A stretch of DNA of 62,300 nt from Phenylobacterium sp. (GTDB lineage: Bacteria > Pseudomonadota > Alphaproteobacteria > Caulobacterales > Caulobacteraceae). Where the stretch lies: assembly GCA_020402745.1 (NCBI GenBank), contig JADBYZ010000008.1, positions 1-62,300 of the forward strand. The letters run 5' to 3'. The translations under genes and the position numbers were made by a program. Below, in pieces: positions 46,121 to 54,907 of the stretch (positions are counted from its first letter, which is position 1; every line of letters starts with the position of its first letter). Below the pieces are notes generated by a model. That model saw nothing but the letters and a program-made list of their open reading frames with translations, searched no databases and was not told the origin of the DNA.

Positions 46121-46846
46121 TCAGTCCAGGTGCTGACCGCCGTCCACGGCGATCATCTGTCCGGTCACGCTGGCCGCCCCGATCAGGTAGGTCAGGGCCC
46201 GGCCGATATCGGCGGGATCGACGGCGCGCCCCAAGGGCGTGGATGCGGCCTCGGCATCGAAGTCCGCAGGCGACTGGTCGGGGTTGGCCAGAACCGGGCC
46301 GGGGCCGATGGCGTTGACCCGGATGCGCGGCGCGAGCTCGATCGCCATCATTCGGGTGGCGGACCATAGGGCCGCTTTTGAAAGGGTGTAGGAGAAGTAG
46401 TCCGGACCCGGGGCCAGCACCCTCTGATCGAGGATGTGGACGATATGACCGGCCAGGCCCTGGGCGGCCATCTCCCGCGACAGAACGAGGGGCGCCCGAA
46501 GGTTGATGTTCAGGTGCTCATCCCAGGACGCCCGCTCGGCCTCGGCGAAGGCGTCATTCCGGAACAGGGACGCGCTGTTGACCAGCAGGGTGACCGGGCC
46601 AAGCGAATCGATGACACGGCGGACAAGGCCCGTCACCTCGCCTTCGTCGCTGAGATCGCAGGTAAAGAGACCTCCCGATCGTCCGGTCTCGCGCACTTCC
46701 GACAGCGCCTCCCGGGCGTCCTCGTCCTCGCGGCGGCAGTGGATGGCGACGTCATAGCCTGCGGCGGAGCAGGCTCGGACAAGCTCCCGGCCGATCCGGC
46801 GCGGCCCGCCAGTCACCAAGGCTGTGCCGCGCGCCGACATGGGCAT
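46121..46846 (-). CDS. short-chain reductase, pteridine reductase/FolM-like
   Basis: The 241-residue SDR has the NADPH-binding motif TGGPRRIGRELVRAC (the arginine pattern of pteridine reductases rather than the common TGxxxGIG), the NSAS segment and the catalytic YTLSKAALW. This pattern and the location directly before folB suggest dihydromonapterin or dihydropteridine reduction, as in FolM/PTR1. It follows a 26-residue membrane protein gene by three bases. Confidence 0.88.
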   Translation of the reverse strand: MPMSARGTALVTGGPRRIGRELVRACSAAGYDVAIHCRREDEDAREALSEVRETGRSGGLFTCDLSDEGEVTGLVRRVIDSLGPVTLLVNSASLFRNDAFAEAERASWDEHLNINLRAPLVLSREMAAQGLAGHIVHILDQRVLAPGPDYFSYTLSKAALWSATRMMAIELAPRIRVNAIGPGPVLANPDQSPADFDAEAASTPLGRAVDPADIGRALTYLIGAASVTGQMIAVDGGQHLD

Positions 46847-46849
46847 GGC

Positions 46850-46930
46850 CTAGTCGAGCCGGCCCATGTCGATGATGTTCATCACGGCGAAGAACAGGAA
46901 GAATGGGATCACGATGAAGAGGGGGCTCAT
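46850..46930 (-). CDS. 26-residue small membrane protein
   Basis: The frame starts with ATG at 46930 directly downstream of AAGGAG with a good spacer. It encodes MSPLFIVIPFFLFFAVMNII followed by DMGRLD. About 19 residues are strongly hydrophobic and the tail is charged, so it is a one-span membrane micropeptide. It ends three bases before the SDR gene and appears to be the first cistron of the folate-related operon. I do not know a name for it. The strong ribosome site and tight fit argue that it is real. Confidence 0.7.
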   Translation of the reverse strand: MSPLFIVIPFFLFFAVMNIIDMGRLD

Positions 46931-47030
46931 GGGGCTCTCCTTGCAGCAGGACGGGCTTTAGCTGCGGTCGCCGCACTTGTCGAGGCGGCCATGCTGCGCG
47001 CAGACTGCCCGAAGTCGCCCGGAGACCGTC

Positions 47031-47963
47031 ATGCCTCTTTCGCCCATCGACACCGCCTCGTTCCGCAAGATCGCCATGGGCATAGACCGGCCGGAGGATG
47101 TGGTCGTGAGCGTGGAGGGCCGGGTCTTCGCCTCCGACCACCAGTGCGCTGTGGCCGAGATCCTGCCGGACGGGAGCTTTGTCCGCATGGGGCCGCAGGG
47201 CGGGGCGCCGAACGGCATCAACATGGACCGGGACGGCCGGATCCTGATCGCGAACTTCGGCATCTATGACCGTCAGGAGGGGCCTCTCCAGCGCTTCAAT
47301 CCGGCGACAGGCGTCCACGAGACCCTGGTCTCGGAGGTCGGGGGCCGGCGGCTGACCAGCGCCAACTATCCGATCATGGACCGGGACGGGAACATCTGGT
47401 GCGCCAACTCGACCCATGCCGAGACCTGGCCCCGGGCGTTGGACGGCCGGGCGGACGGGTTCCTGTTCGTCCTGAGGCCCGACGGGACCTGTGAGATCGT
47501 GGCCGAGGGCCTGAAGTTCCCGAATGGCCTGGCCCTTTCGGCGGACCACCGCCGACTGTTCTGCGCCCAGACCTCGGCGGCGGATGTCCTGGTCTTCGAT
47601 GTCCTGCCCGGCGGCCGGTTGGGCCCCGGGGTCCGCTATGGCCCCGTACTTGGCCAGCTGGCGGGGCCCGGCCTTCCGCCCGCCCGGGAGGAGGATCTTG
47701 GCTATACAGACGGGGTCGGCATGGACGCTGAGGGCAACCTCTGGGTCTGCCTTCCAGCTGCGAACAAGGTCATCGCGATCACGCCGTCAGGGGAGAAGGT
47801 GACCATGATCCACGATCCCTCGGGGGAGGTGGTCAACCACCCCACGAATGTGACTTGGGGCGGAGCGGACCTCCGGGACCTCTACATCGGCTCCATTCGG
47901 GCGGCCTATGTCCTGAAGGGCCGAAGCCCTGTCGCCGGCATGGCCCTGGTCCACCAGGCCTGA
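47031..47963 (+). CDS. SMP-30/gluconolactonase family protein
   Basis: This is a six-bladed beta-propeller lactonase-like protein. From the ATG at 47031, six bases after GGAG, it has 310 residues. Family segments include GRVFASDHQCAVAEILPDG, GAPNGINMDRDGRILIANFG, PIMDRDGNIWCANSTH and GLKFPNGLALSADHRRLF. The Asn and Asp residues in these loops are the usual metal ligands. It probably hydrolyses a lactone or ester. It is divergent from the folate operon and precedes an aldehyde dehydrogenase gene. Confidence 0.86.
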   Translation: MPLSPIDTASFRKIAMGIDRPEDVVVSVEGRVFASDHQCAVAEILPDGSFVRMGPQGGAPNGINMDRDGRILIANFGIYDRQEGPLQRFNPATGVHETLVSEVGGRRLTSANYPIMDRDGNIWCANSTHAETWPRALDGRADGFLFVLRPDGTCEIVAEGLKFPNGLALSADHRRLFCAQTSAADVLVFDVLPGGRLGPGVRYGPVLGQLAGPGLPPAREEDLGYTDGVGMDAEGNLWVCLPAANKVIAITPSGEKVTMIHDPSGEVVNHPTNVTWGGADLRDLYIGSIRAAYVLKGRSPVAGMALVHQA

Positions 47964-48081
47964 CGCCGCGACTTCCGAGTCTGAATCCCCCTTCCACCGG
48001 GGCGCCTGATCACTATTGTAGGAAGATGAAGGCGCTCGCGGGTTTCCCGGCGCCCGCAAGAACCACATCCCGGAGGACGCC

Positions 48082-49518
48082 ATGCGCGAGTACGTGAAAT
48101 TCTATATCGACGGCCAGTGGGTCGATCCGGTCGAGCTGAAGACCCTCGACGTCATCAATCCGGCTACCGAGGCCGTCTGCGGAAAGATCGCCTTGGGCTC
48201 GACCAAGGATGTCGACAAGGCCGTCGCCGCCGCCAAGAAGGCCTTCAAGACCTGGTCCCAGACCACCCGTGAAGAGCGCCTCGATGTCCTGAACCGCATC
48301 CTGGCCGAGTACCAGAAGCGCTTTGGCGACCTGGCCGTCGCGGTCACCGAGGAAATGGGCGCCCCCGCCTCCCTGGCCCAGCGCGCCCAGGTGCCGATCG
48401 GCCTCGGTCACCTGTCCACCGCCATCAACGTGCTCAAGGACTTCAAGTTCGAGGAGCAGCGCGGTCCGACCCTGCTCGTCAAGGAGCCGATCGGCGTCTG
48501 CGGCTTCATCACCCCCTGGAACTGGCCGCTGAATCAGATCGTCTGCAAGGTGGCTCCGGCCATCGCCACCGGCTGCACCATGGTGCTCAAGCCCTCGGAA
48601 GTGGCGCCCTTCTCCGGGCACATCTTCGCCGAGATCATGGAGGCCGCAGGCGTCCCGGCCGGCGTCTTCAACCTGGTGCATGGCGATGGCCCGGGCGTGG
48701 GCGTGGCCCTGTCCAGCCATCCCGACATCGACATGGTGTCCTTCACCGGCTCGACCCGGGCGGGGATCGAGGTGGCGCGCAACGCCGCACCCACCGTCAA
48801 GCGCGTGGCCCAGGAGCTGGGCGGCAAGAGCCCGAACATCGTCCTGGACGACGACGCCTTCGCCAAGGGCGTGGCCCGCGGCGTGGCGACCATGATGACC
48901 AACTCCGGCCAGTCCTGTAATGCGCCGACCCGGATGCTGGTGCCGAAGACCCGCATGGACGAGGCCATCGCCGTCGCCCGCGAGGCCGCCTCGCAGGTCA
49001 CCGTCGGCGATCCCAACGGCAACTCGCAGCTGGGTCCGGTGGTCTCGGAGGTCCAGTTCAACAAGATCCAGAAGCTGATCCAGGCCGGGATCGACGAGGG
49101 TGCGACCCTGGTCATCGGCGGCACGGGGCGGCCTGATGGTCTGGACAAGGGCTACTATGTGAAGCCCACCGTCTTCGCGAACGTCACCAACGACATGACC
49201 ATCGCCGCGGAAGAGATCTTCGGACCCGTCCTGTCGATCCTCGGCTACGATACCGTCGACCAGGCGATCGATATCGGCAACGACACCGAATACGGCCTGG
49301 CCGCCTACGTTCAGTCGGCTGACCTCGACAAGGCCCGGAAGATCGCTTCCAAGCTGCGGGCCGGTCAGGTGTCCATCAATGGCGGGGGCGGCGACATGAT
49401 GGCGCCCTTCGGCGGCTACAAGATGAGCGGCAACGGGCGCGAGTGGGGCGACTACGGCTTCCATGAGTTCCTCGAGACCAAGGCCGTCCTGGGCTACGCG
49501 CCCCAGGCCGCCGAGTAA
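48082..49518 (+). CDS. aldehyde dehydrogenase family protein
   Basis: This enzyme oxidises an aldehyde to the acid with NAD(P). The 478-residue protein has the cofactor-binding TPWNWP, the general base Glu245 in AQELGGKS and the nucleophile Cys279 in NSGQSCNAP. The GFxEFLETKAVLGY ending is typical of the family. Its acid product could be the substrate of the acyl-CoA ligase encoded 86 bases downstream. GGAGG precedes the ATG. Confidence 0.94.
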   Translation: MREYVKFYIDGQWVDPVELKTLDVINPATEAVCGKIALGSTKDVDKAVAAAKKAFKTWSQTTREERLDVLNRILAEYQKRFGDLAVAVTEEMGAPASLAQRAQVPIGLGHLSTAINVLKDFKFEEQRGPTLLVKEPIGVCGFITPWNWPLNQIVCKVAPAIATGCTMVLKPSEVAPFSGHIFAEIMEAAGVPAGVFNLVHGDGPGVGVALSSHPDIDMVSFTGSTRAGIEVARNAAPTVKRVAQELGGKSPNIVLDDDAFAKGVARGVATMMTNSGQSCNAPTRMLVPKTRMDEAIAVAREAASQVTVGDPNGNSQLGPVVSEVQFNKIQKLIQAGIDEGATLVIGGTGRPDGLDKGYYVKPTVFANVTNDMTIAAEEIFGPVLSILGYDTVDQAIDIGNDTEYGLAAYVQSADLDKARKIASKLRAGQVSINGGGGDMMAPFGGYKMSGNGREWGDYGFHEFLETKAVLGYAPQAAE

Positions 49519-49525
49519 GACCAGC

Positions 49526-49554
49526 GCCGCCCCGGGTCCCCGGTCCGGGGCGGC
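49526..49554 (+). terminator. possible terminator hairpin after the aldehyde dehydrogenase gene
   Basis: The stem GCCGCCCCG (49526-49534) pairs with CGGGGCGGC (49546-49554), with extra pairing in the loop. The T-tract is poor (CTGCCTTTCC), so termination may be partial. Confidence 0.4.
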
Positions 49555-49604
49555 CGCTGCCTTTCCGATGACGACCCATCCCGAAGCCGACAGACTGCGT
49601 TCCC

Positions 49605-51185
49605 ATGCCTGACGCGCCCAAAATCGTCCTGCCGGACCTCTCCAGCGCCGCAGATGTGGTCCGCCACCACGCCCGGGTCCGTCCGGAAGCGGTCGCCCTG
49701 GTCTACCAGGATGAACCTATCACCTACGCCGAACTGGACGTCCTTTCGTCTCGGTGCGCCAACGCCCTGATCGCTGCTGGCGTCCAGCCGGGCGACCGGG
49801 TCGGGACCCTGGCCCGGGGGAATGCGGACTTCTTTGTCCTCTGGTTCGGCTGCCTGAAGGCAGGCGCCTGCCTCAACCCCGTCAACTGGCGCCTGGCGCC
49901 CCCCGAAGTGGCCTTTATCCTGAAGGATGCCGGCTGCCGCCTTGCGGTGATCGGGGCGGACTATTCGGGGATGATCGAGGCCCTGGCCGGGGACCTGCCC
50001 GACCTTTCCACCCGTATCCAGTTCGAGCCGGGCCACGCCGCCTGGCCGGGCTTCCGCGACTGGATTGGCGCCCATTCCGACGTCTACCCCATGCGCACCG
50101 CCCAGCCGGATGATGACGTCATCCAGCTCTACACCTCGGGTACGACCGGCCTGCCCAAGGGCGTCCAGCTGACCGAGGCCAACTACGCCGCCTGCTTCAA
50201 GAGCGCCAGCACCGCCTGGGCCCTGATCGAGCCGGGCGATTCTGTTCTTGTGTGCATGCCGTTGTTCCATGTGGCCGGCGCCAACCTCGGCATTCTCGGC
50301 CTCCTCATGGGCGGGCGCTGCATCATCATGCGCGAGGTCGACATTGGCCTCATGCTGCGCCTCTTCGGCGAGCACGGCGTGCGCCATGCCTTCCTGGCCC
50401 CGGCCATCATCAACATGGTGCTCCAGCACCCCGAGCAGGCGCAGGCTGACCTGACCCGCCTGGACTATGTCTATTACGGCGCCTCGCCGATCTCGGAGGA
50501 GGTCCTCACCCGCGCCCAGGCCCGATTTGGCTCGCGTTTCATGCAGCTCTACGGCCTGACCGAGACCATCGGCGGCGGCGCCTACCTGCCGCCGGAGGCC
50601 CACGACCCCGCCCTTGGCAAGCTGCGCTCATGCGGGCGGCCCTCGCCGGGATTTGAGATCCGCATCCGCATCGATGGGCGTGACGCCGAAGTCGGCGAGG
50701 TGGGGGAGATCGAGATCCGGTCCGAGGGGGTCATGAAGGGCTACTGGAACCGGCCCGACGCCACCGCCCAGTCCATCGACGCTGACGGCTGGTTCCGGTC
50801 CGGCGATGCGGGCTTCTTCGACGCCGACGGCTACCTCTTCATCCACGACCGGGTGAAGGACATGATCGTGACCGGCGGCGAGAACGTCTACCCCGCTGAG
50901 GTCGAGAACGCCCTGATGTCGCATCCTTCCGTCGCCGACGCCGCGGTGATCGGCGTGCCGGACGAGCGTTGGGGCGAGGCGGTGAAGGCCATCGTCGTGC
51001 TGCGGCCCGGCGCATCCCAGGATCCCGAAGCCATCATCGCCCACTGCCGGACTCTCATCGCCGGCTATAAGGCCCCCAAGACCATCGACTTTATCGACGT
51101 CCTGCCGCGCAATCCTTCAGGCAAGGTCCTGCGGCGGGAGCTTCGCGAACCCTACTGGCGGGGCCGCGAGCGCCGGGTCGGCTGA
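49605..51185 (+). CDS. long-chain fatty acid--CoA ligase-like enzyme
   Basis: This is the third AMP-forming acyl-CoA synthetase of the window, with 526 residues. Motifs are LYTSGTTGLPKGVQ (about 169-182), the YGLTETIGGG adenylate region and the C-terminal VTGGENVYPAEVENAL. It resembles FadD3- and FadD17-like ligases used for steroid or branched acids as well as fatty acids. The neighbours, an aldehyde dehydrogenase upstream and an esterase 28 bases downstream, suggest a pathway that liberates, oxidises and activates an acid. Confidence 0.9.
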   Translation: MPDAPKIVLPDLSSAADVVRHHARVRPEAVALVYQDEPITYAELDVLSSRCANALIAAGVQPGDRVGTLARGNADFFVLWFGCLKAGACLNPVNWRLAPPEVAFILKDAGCRLAVIGADYSGMIEALAGDLPDLSTRIQFEPGHAAWPGFRDWIGAHSDVYPMRTAQPDDDVIQLYTSGTTGLPKGVQLTEANYAACFKSASTAWALIEPGDSVLVCMPLFHVAGANLGILGLLMGGRCIIMREVDIGLMLRLFGEHGVRHAFLAPAIINMVLQHPEQAQADLTRLDYVYYGASPISEEVLTRAQARFGSRFMQLYGLTETIGGGAYLPPEAHDPALGKLRSCGRPSPGFEIRIRIDGRDAEVGEVGEIEIRSEGVMKGYWNRPDATAQSIDADGWFRSGDAGFFDADGYLFIHDRVKDMIVTGGENVYPAEVENALMSHPSVADAAVIGVPDERWGEAVKAIVVLRPGASQDPEAIIAHCRTLIAGYKAPKTIDFIDVLPRNPSGKVLRRELREPYWRGRERRVG

Positions 51186-51213
51186 CCCCTCACCGCCAGC
51201 AGGAGGCGCACCC

Positions 51214-52152
51214 ATGGATCCGCATTTCAAGGCCATGCTGGAGGCGGAAGCCGCCGCTGCAGCCGGCCAGGAGGTCCCGCCCCTCGACAGCCTGCCGCCG
51301 GACATGGTCCGCGCCGGCTACGTCATGCAGCGGACCAGCCAGAACACCGGAGCGCCCAAGGATGTGGCGACCCGCGACCTGCAGGTGGACGGTGGCGCGG
51401 GCCCGGTCGGCGCGCGTCTCTACACCCCCGCCGGCGCGCCGGCGACGACTCCCGGCCTCGTCTATTTCCATGGCGGCGGCTTCGCGATTGGCAACCTGGA
51501 AACCCACGACGGGCACTGCAGGCGCCTTGCCGCCTATTCCGGCTGCCGGGTCCTGGCGATCGACTACCGCCTGGCGCCGGAGAACCCCTTCCCCGCCAGC
51601 CATGACGACTGCCTGGAAGCGACGAAATGGGCGATCGACCATGCTGCAGAGATCGGCTTCGATCCCACCCGCATCGGGGTCGGCGGTTGCTCGGCGGGCG
51701 GCAATCTCGCCGCCTCGGTCGCCATCGACCTGAAGGCGGACCAGTCCCGTCGCCTGGCCTTCCAGATGCTGCTCTATCCCTACATCTGCCCTGAGACCGA
51801 GACCGAGAGCCGCAAGCGGATGGACGGTCCCCTGCTGACCAAGGCGGCCATCGACTGGTTCGTGAAGTGCCTGGCCGCCGAGGGGCACCCGCAGATCGAC
51901 CGCGTCATCCTGGGCTCGAAGGTCGACGTCTCCGCGACGCCCGCCGCCTACATCGTGACCGCCGGCTACGATCCCCTTCAGGACGAGGGACGCGACTACG
52001 CTCGCCGGCTTGAGGCCGCAGGGGTCCCGGTGCGGCACGTCCATTACCCGGACATGCTGCATGACTTCTACATCATGGGGGATGTCTCGCCCGCAGTGGA
52101 GGTCGCCGCCCGCGAGGCGGGGGAGGCCCTGAAGGCGGCCCTGACCGCCTGA
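51214..52152 (+). CDS. alpha/beta hydrolase, hormone-sensitive lipase family
   Basis: The 312-residue esterase has the HSL-type oxyanion motif YFHGGGFAIGN (about 85-95), the nucleophile in GGCSAGGN (about 160-167) and the C-terminal Asp and His in AGYDPLQDEG and DMLHDFYIMG. The alternative HGGG start marks it as family IV. It would hydrolyse short acyl esters or lactones. AGGAGG precedes the ATG. It probably belongs with the acyl-CoA ligase just upstream. Confidence 0.92.
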   Translation: MDPHFKAMLEAEAAAAAGQEVPPLDSLPPDMVRAGYVMQRTSQNTGAPKDVATRDLQVDGGAGPVGARLYTPAGAPATTPGLVYFHGGGFAIGNLETHDGHCRRLAAYSGCRVLAIDYRLAPENPFPASHDDCLEATKWAIDHAAEIGFDPTRIGVGGCSAGGNLAASVAIDLKADQSRRLAFQMLLYPYICPETETESRKRMDGPLLTKAAIDWFVKCLAAEGHPQIDRVILGSKVDVSATPAAYIVTAGYDPLQDEGRDYARRLEAAGVPVRHVHYPDMLHDFYIMGDVSPAVEVAAREAGEALKAALTA

Positions 52153-52182
52153 CGCCAAGGGGCCCGCCTCCGGAGGGCGGAC

Positions 52183-53403
52183 CTAGCCGGGTCCGGCAGG
52201 CTTCGCCGCTTCTGCAGAGGTTCCGAGCTCGTCCCGGACCTTCTGGCTCCAGGCGAGAACCGCCATGCCCAGCGCGCCTGAGAGGATGGATCCGCCGATC
52301 ACGCCAAGGCGGACCGCACTCTGCGCGGTCGGGTTGTCAGCGTCGAAGGCGAGGGCGCCGATAAACAGGCTCATGGTGAAGCCGACGCCACAGAGCAGCG
52401 CGCAGCCGTAAATCTCCAGCCAGGTCGAGTCGGTCGGACGCCGGGCGAGCCCCAAGCGGATGGCCAGCACCGCGGCGCCGAAGACCCCGATCTGCTTGCC
52501 GATGAAGAGACCGGCGGCGATGCCGATCGCCACGGGACTGAGAAGGTTTTCCGCCGAAAGGTCCCCGAACGAGAAGCCCGCCGCTGCAAACGCGAAAACC
52601 GGCATGACGCCGTAGGCCACGTAGGGGTGCAGGCCGTGCATCATTTGCTTGAGCATCCCGGTCTCGCCGGGCCGCCGCGGTTCGATCGGAATGGTCATGG
52701 CCGCTGCGACCCCCGCGATGGAGGCGTTGACCCCGCTTTCCAGGGTGAAGGCCCAGACAAGAAAGGCCAGGACGGCGAAGAGCCCGTAGGGCGCGCCCCG
52801 CCAGCGACCGGCCAGGGCCATGAGGGCGAGCACGAAGCCCGCACCTCCCAGGGCGACGAGGTCGATCTGTTCGGTGAACAGGGTTGCGATCAGCACCACC
52901 GCGCCAAGGTCATCGGCGATGGCGAGGGTCAGCAGGAAGGTCCGCAGGGCCATGGGCAGTCTGGGGCCAGCGATGGCCAGGGCCGCGAGGGCGAAGGCGA
53001 TGTCCGTGGCGACCGGCGTCGGCCAGCCCTCAAGGGCTCCCCCGGGGCCCAGGTTGAAGGCGAGATAGACGACCGCTGGCACGACCATTCCGCCGACTGC
53101 GCCGAGGACCGGAAGGGCCAGCTTACGGGGGTTGGACAGTTCACCGCGCAGGATCTCGTGCTTGATCTCCAGCCCGACGACGAAAAAGAAGATCGTCATC
53201 AGGCCGTCCTTGATCCACTTCAGGACGGTCTTGGTGATCTCGATGTCCCCGGCCTGGAAGGTCAGGGGATGTTTGATCAGGCCGAAATAGCTGTCCGCCC
53301 AAGGGGAGTTCGCCAGCAAGATGGCCAGGACCGCCGCCAGGGCCAGGATGATGCCCGAGGCGGCTTCGGTCTTGAGGAAGGCGAGGGTGATCTTGCGGCT
53401 CAT
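52183..53403 (-). CDS. nhaA: Na+/H+ antiporter NhaA
   Basis: NhaA exchanges two protons for one sodium ion across the inner membrane in pH and salt homeostasis. The 406-residue protein has about 12 membrane segments and the ion-binding aspartates Asp134 (VATDIAFAL) and Asp164/Asp165 (IADDLGAVV), aligned with Asp133, Asp163 and Asp164 of the E. coli protein. The N-terminal EAASGIILALAAVLAILLANSPW is typical. It is monocistronic and divergent from selO. Confidence 0.96.
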   Translation of the reverse strand: MSRKITLAFLKTEAASGIILALAAVLAILLANSPWADSYFGLIKHPLTFQAGDIEITKTVLKWIKDGLMTIFFFVVGLEIKHEILRGELSNPRKLALPVLGAVGGMVVPAVVYLAFNLGPGGALEGWPTPVATDIAFALAALAIAGPRLPMALRTFLLTLAIADDLGAVVLIATLFTEQIDLVALGGAGFVLALMALAGRWRGAPYGLFAVLAFLVWAFTLESGVNASIAGVAAAMTIPIEPRRPGETGMLKQMMHGLHPYVAYGVMPVFAFAAAGFSFGDLSAENLLSPVAIGIAAGLFIGKQIGVFGAAVLAIRLGLARRPTDSTWLEIYGCALLCGVGFTMSLFIGALAFDADNPTAQSAVRLGVIGGSILSGALGMAVLAWSQKVRDELGTSAEAAKPAGPG

Positions 53404-53482
53404 CGTTTCGGGTTAGCATGCGTCGGGCGATTGGCAAGGATCAGGACTTGCGACCCGGCCGCGTCGCAGTCATTTCGACTCT

Positions 53483-54907
53483 ATGCCTTTCTCTCCGGAT
53501 TACTCGCCTGACCCCCGCCTCGTACAACTCGGCCCCGACTTCGCCGATCCGGTCCGGGCCGCCGACTTTCCCCGGCTGGACCTGCGCTGGCGAAACGACC
53601 GAGCGGCGGCGAGCGTCGGGCTGGCCGAACTCAACGGTGCCGAATGGGCCGATCACTTCGGCCGGTTCCAGCCGCTTCCCGGCAATCTGCCCGAGCCCCT
53701 GGCCCAGCGGTATCACGGACACCAGTTCCGGGTTTACAACCCCGATCTCGGGGATGGCCGGGGCTTCACCTTCGCCCAGCTGCGCGAGACCGGCTCCGGC
53801 CGCCTCCTTGACCTCGCCACCAAGGGATCCGGCGTCACGCCCTGGTCGCGCAGTGGGGACGGACGACTGACCCTCAAGGGCGGCGTGCGCGAGGTGCTGG
53901 CGGCGGGCATGCTCGAGGCCCTGGGCGTTCCCACCTCCCGAGCCTTCTCCCTGATTGAAACGGGAGAGGACCTGGTGCGGCAGGACGAGCCGAGCCCCAC
54001 GCGCTCGGCTGTCCTGGTCCGGCTCAGCCACAGCCACATCCGGTTCGGGACCTTCCAGAGGCCGGCGGCCCTGGAGCGCCCGGACCTGGTCCGTAGGCTG
54101 GTGGACTACACCCTGGAGATCTACTTCCCCGCCAGGGTGGGGGAGGCTGATCCTGGCGCGGCCCTGCTGGACGAGGCTTGCCGGGGCGCCGCCCGCCTGA
54201 CCGCCGCCTGGATGGCCGCAGGGTTCGTGCATGGTGTCCTGAACACCGACAACATGAACATCACCGGGGAGAGCTTCGATTACGGGCCTTACCGGTTCCT
54301 GCCGCACAGCGATCCCAACTTCGTGGCCGCCTATTTCGACCATGCGGGCCTCTACAGCTTTGGCCGCCAGCCGGAGGCCGTCTTCTGGAACCTGCGCCAA
54401 CTGGCGGGATGTCTCCTGATGGCGGGATCGCCCGAGGATGCGCTGGTGGAGGTTCTGAACGGCTTTGGAGATCTCTATCGGGAGGCGCTGGCCCGGGCGG
54501 TGGTGCGTCGCCTGGGCCTGACCTTCCGGGGGGATGGTTCGGACGCCCGGCTGGTCGGCGCCGCCTTCGCCGCCCTGGCCGCGGGCGGTGCGGAGATCCG
54601 CTGGGAGCCGTTCTTCTTCGACTGGTTTTGCGGCGACGAGGCCCGGGCCCTGGCCGGCCCCAGGGGAGAGATCTATCGCAGGCCGGAGTTCGAGGACTTC
54701 CGCCGGGAAGTGGCCGGGGCTGAGCCAGACCGTCCTGAGCGGCTGGATCACCCCTTCTTCCGGCGCGAGTCGCCGGTCGAACTCCTCATCGACCGCATCG
54801 AGGGGATCTGGGCGCCCATCGCCGCCGCGGATGACTGGTCCCTTTTCAACTCCGCCATGGCGGAGATCGAGGAGGCCAGGATGGCCTGGGGGCTTCAGCC
54901 AGGCTGA
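53483..54907 (+). CDS. selO: SelO-type protein adenylyltransferase (YdiU/UPF0061)
   Basis: SelO is a pseudokinase that transfers AMP to proteins and has been linked to redox stress responses. The 474-residue protein shows YHGHQFRVYNPDLGDGRG, the LDLATKGSGVTPWSRSGDGRLTLKG segment and the metal-binding NTDNMNITGESFDYGPY. Length matches bacterial SelO. The C-terminal selenocysteine of vertebrate forms is absent. Its 3' end overlaps the convergent DMT transporter gene by 13 bases. Confidence 0.93.
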   Translation: MPFSPDYSPDPRLVQLGPDFADPVRAADFPRLDLRWRNDRAAASVGLAELNGAEWADHFGRFQPLPGNLPEPLAQRYHGHQFRVYNPDLGDGRGFTFAQLRETGSGRLLDLATKGSGVTPWSRSGDGRLTLKGGVREVLAAGMLEALGVPTSRAFSLIETGEDLVRQDEPSPTRSAVLVRLSHSHIRFGTFQRPAALERPDLVRRLVDYTLEIYFPARVGEADPGAALLDEACRGAARLTAAWMAAGFVHGVLNTDNMNITGESFDYGPYRFLPHSDPNFVAAYFDHAGLYSFGRQPEAVFWNLRQLAGCLLMAGSPEDALVEVLNGFGDLYREALARAVVRRLGLTFRGDGSDARLVGAAFAALAAGGAEIRWEPFFFDWFCGDEARALAGPRGEIYRRPEFEDFRREVAGAEPDRPERLDHPFFRRESPVELLIDRIEGIWAPIAAADDWSLFNSAMAEIEEARMAWGLQPG

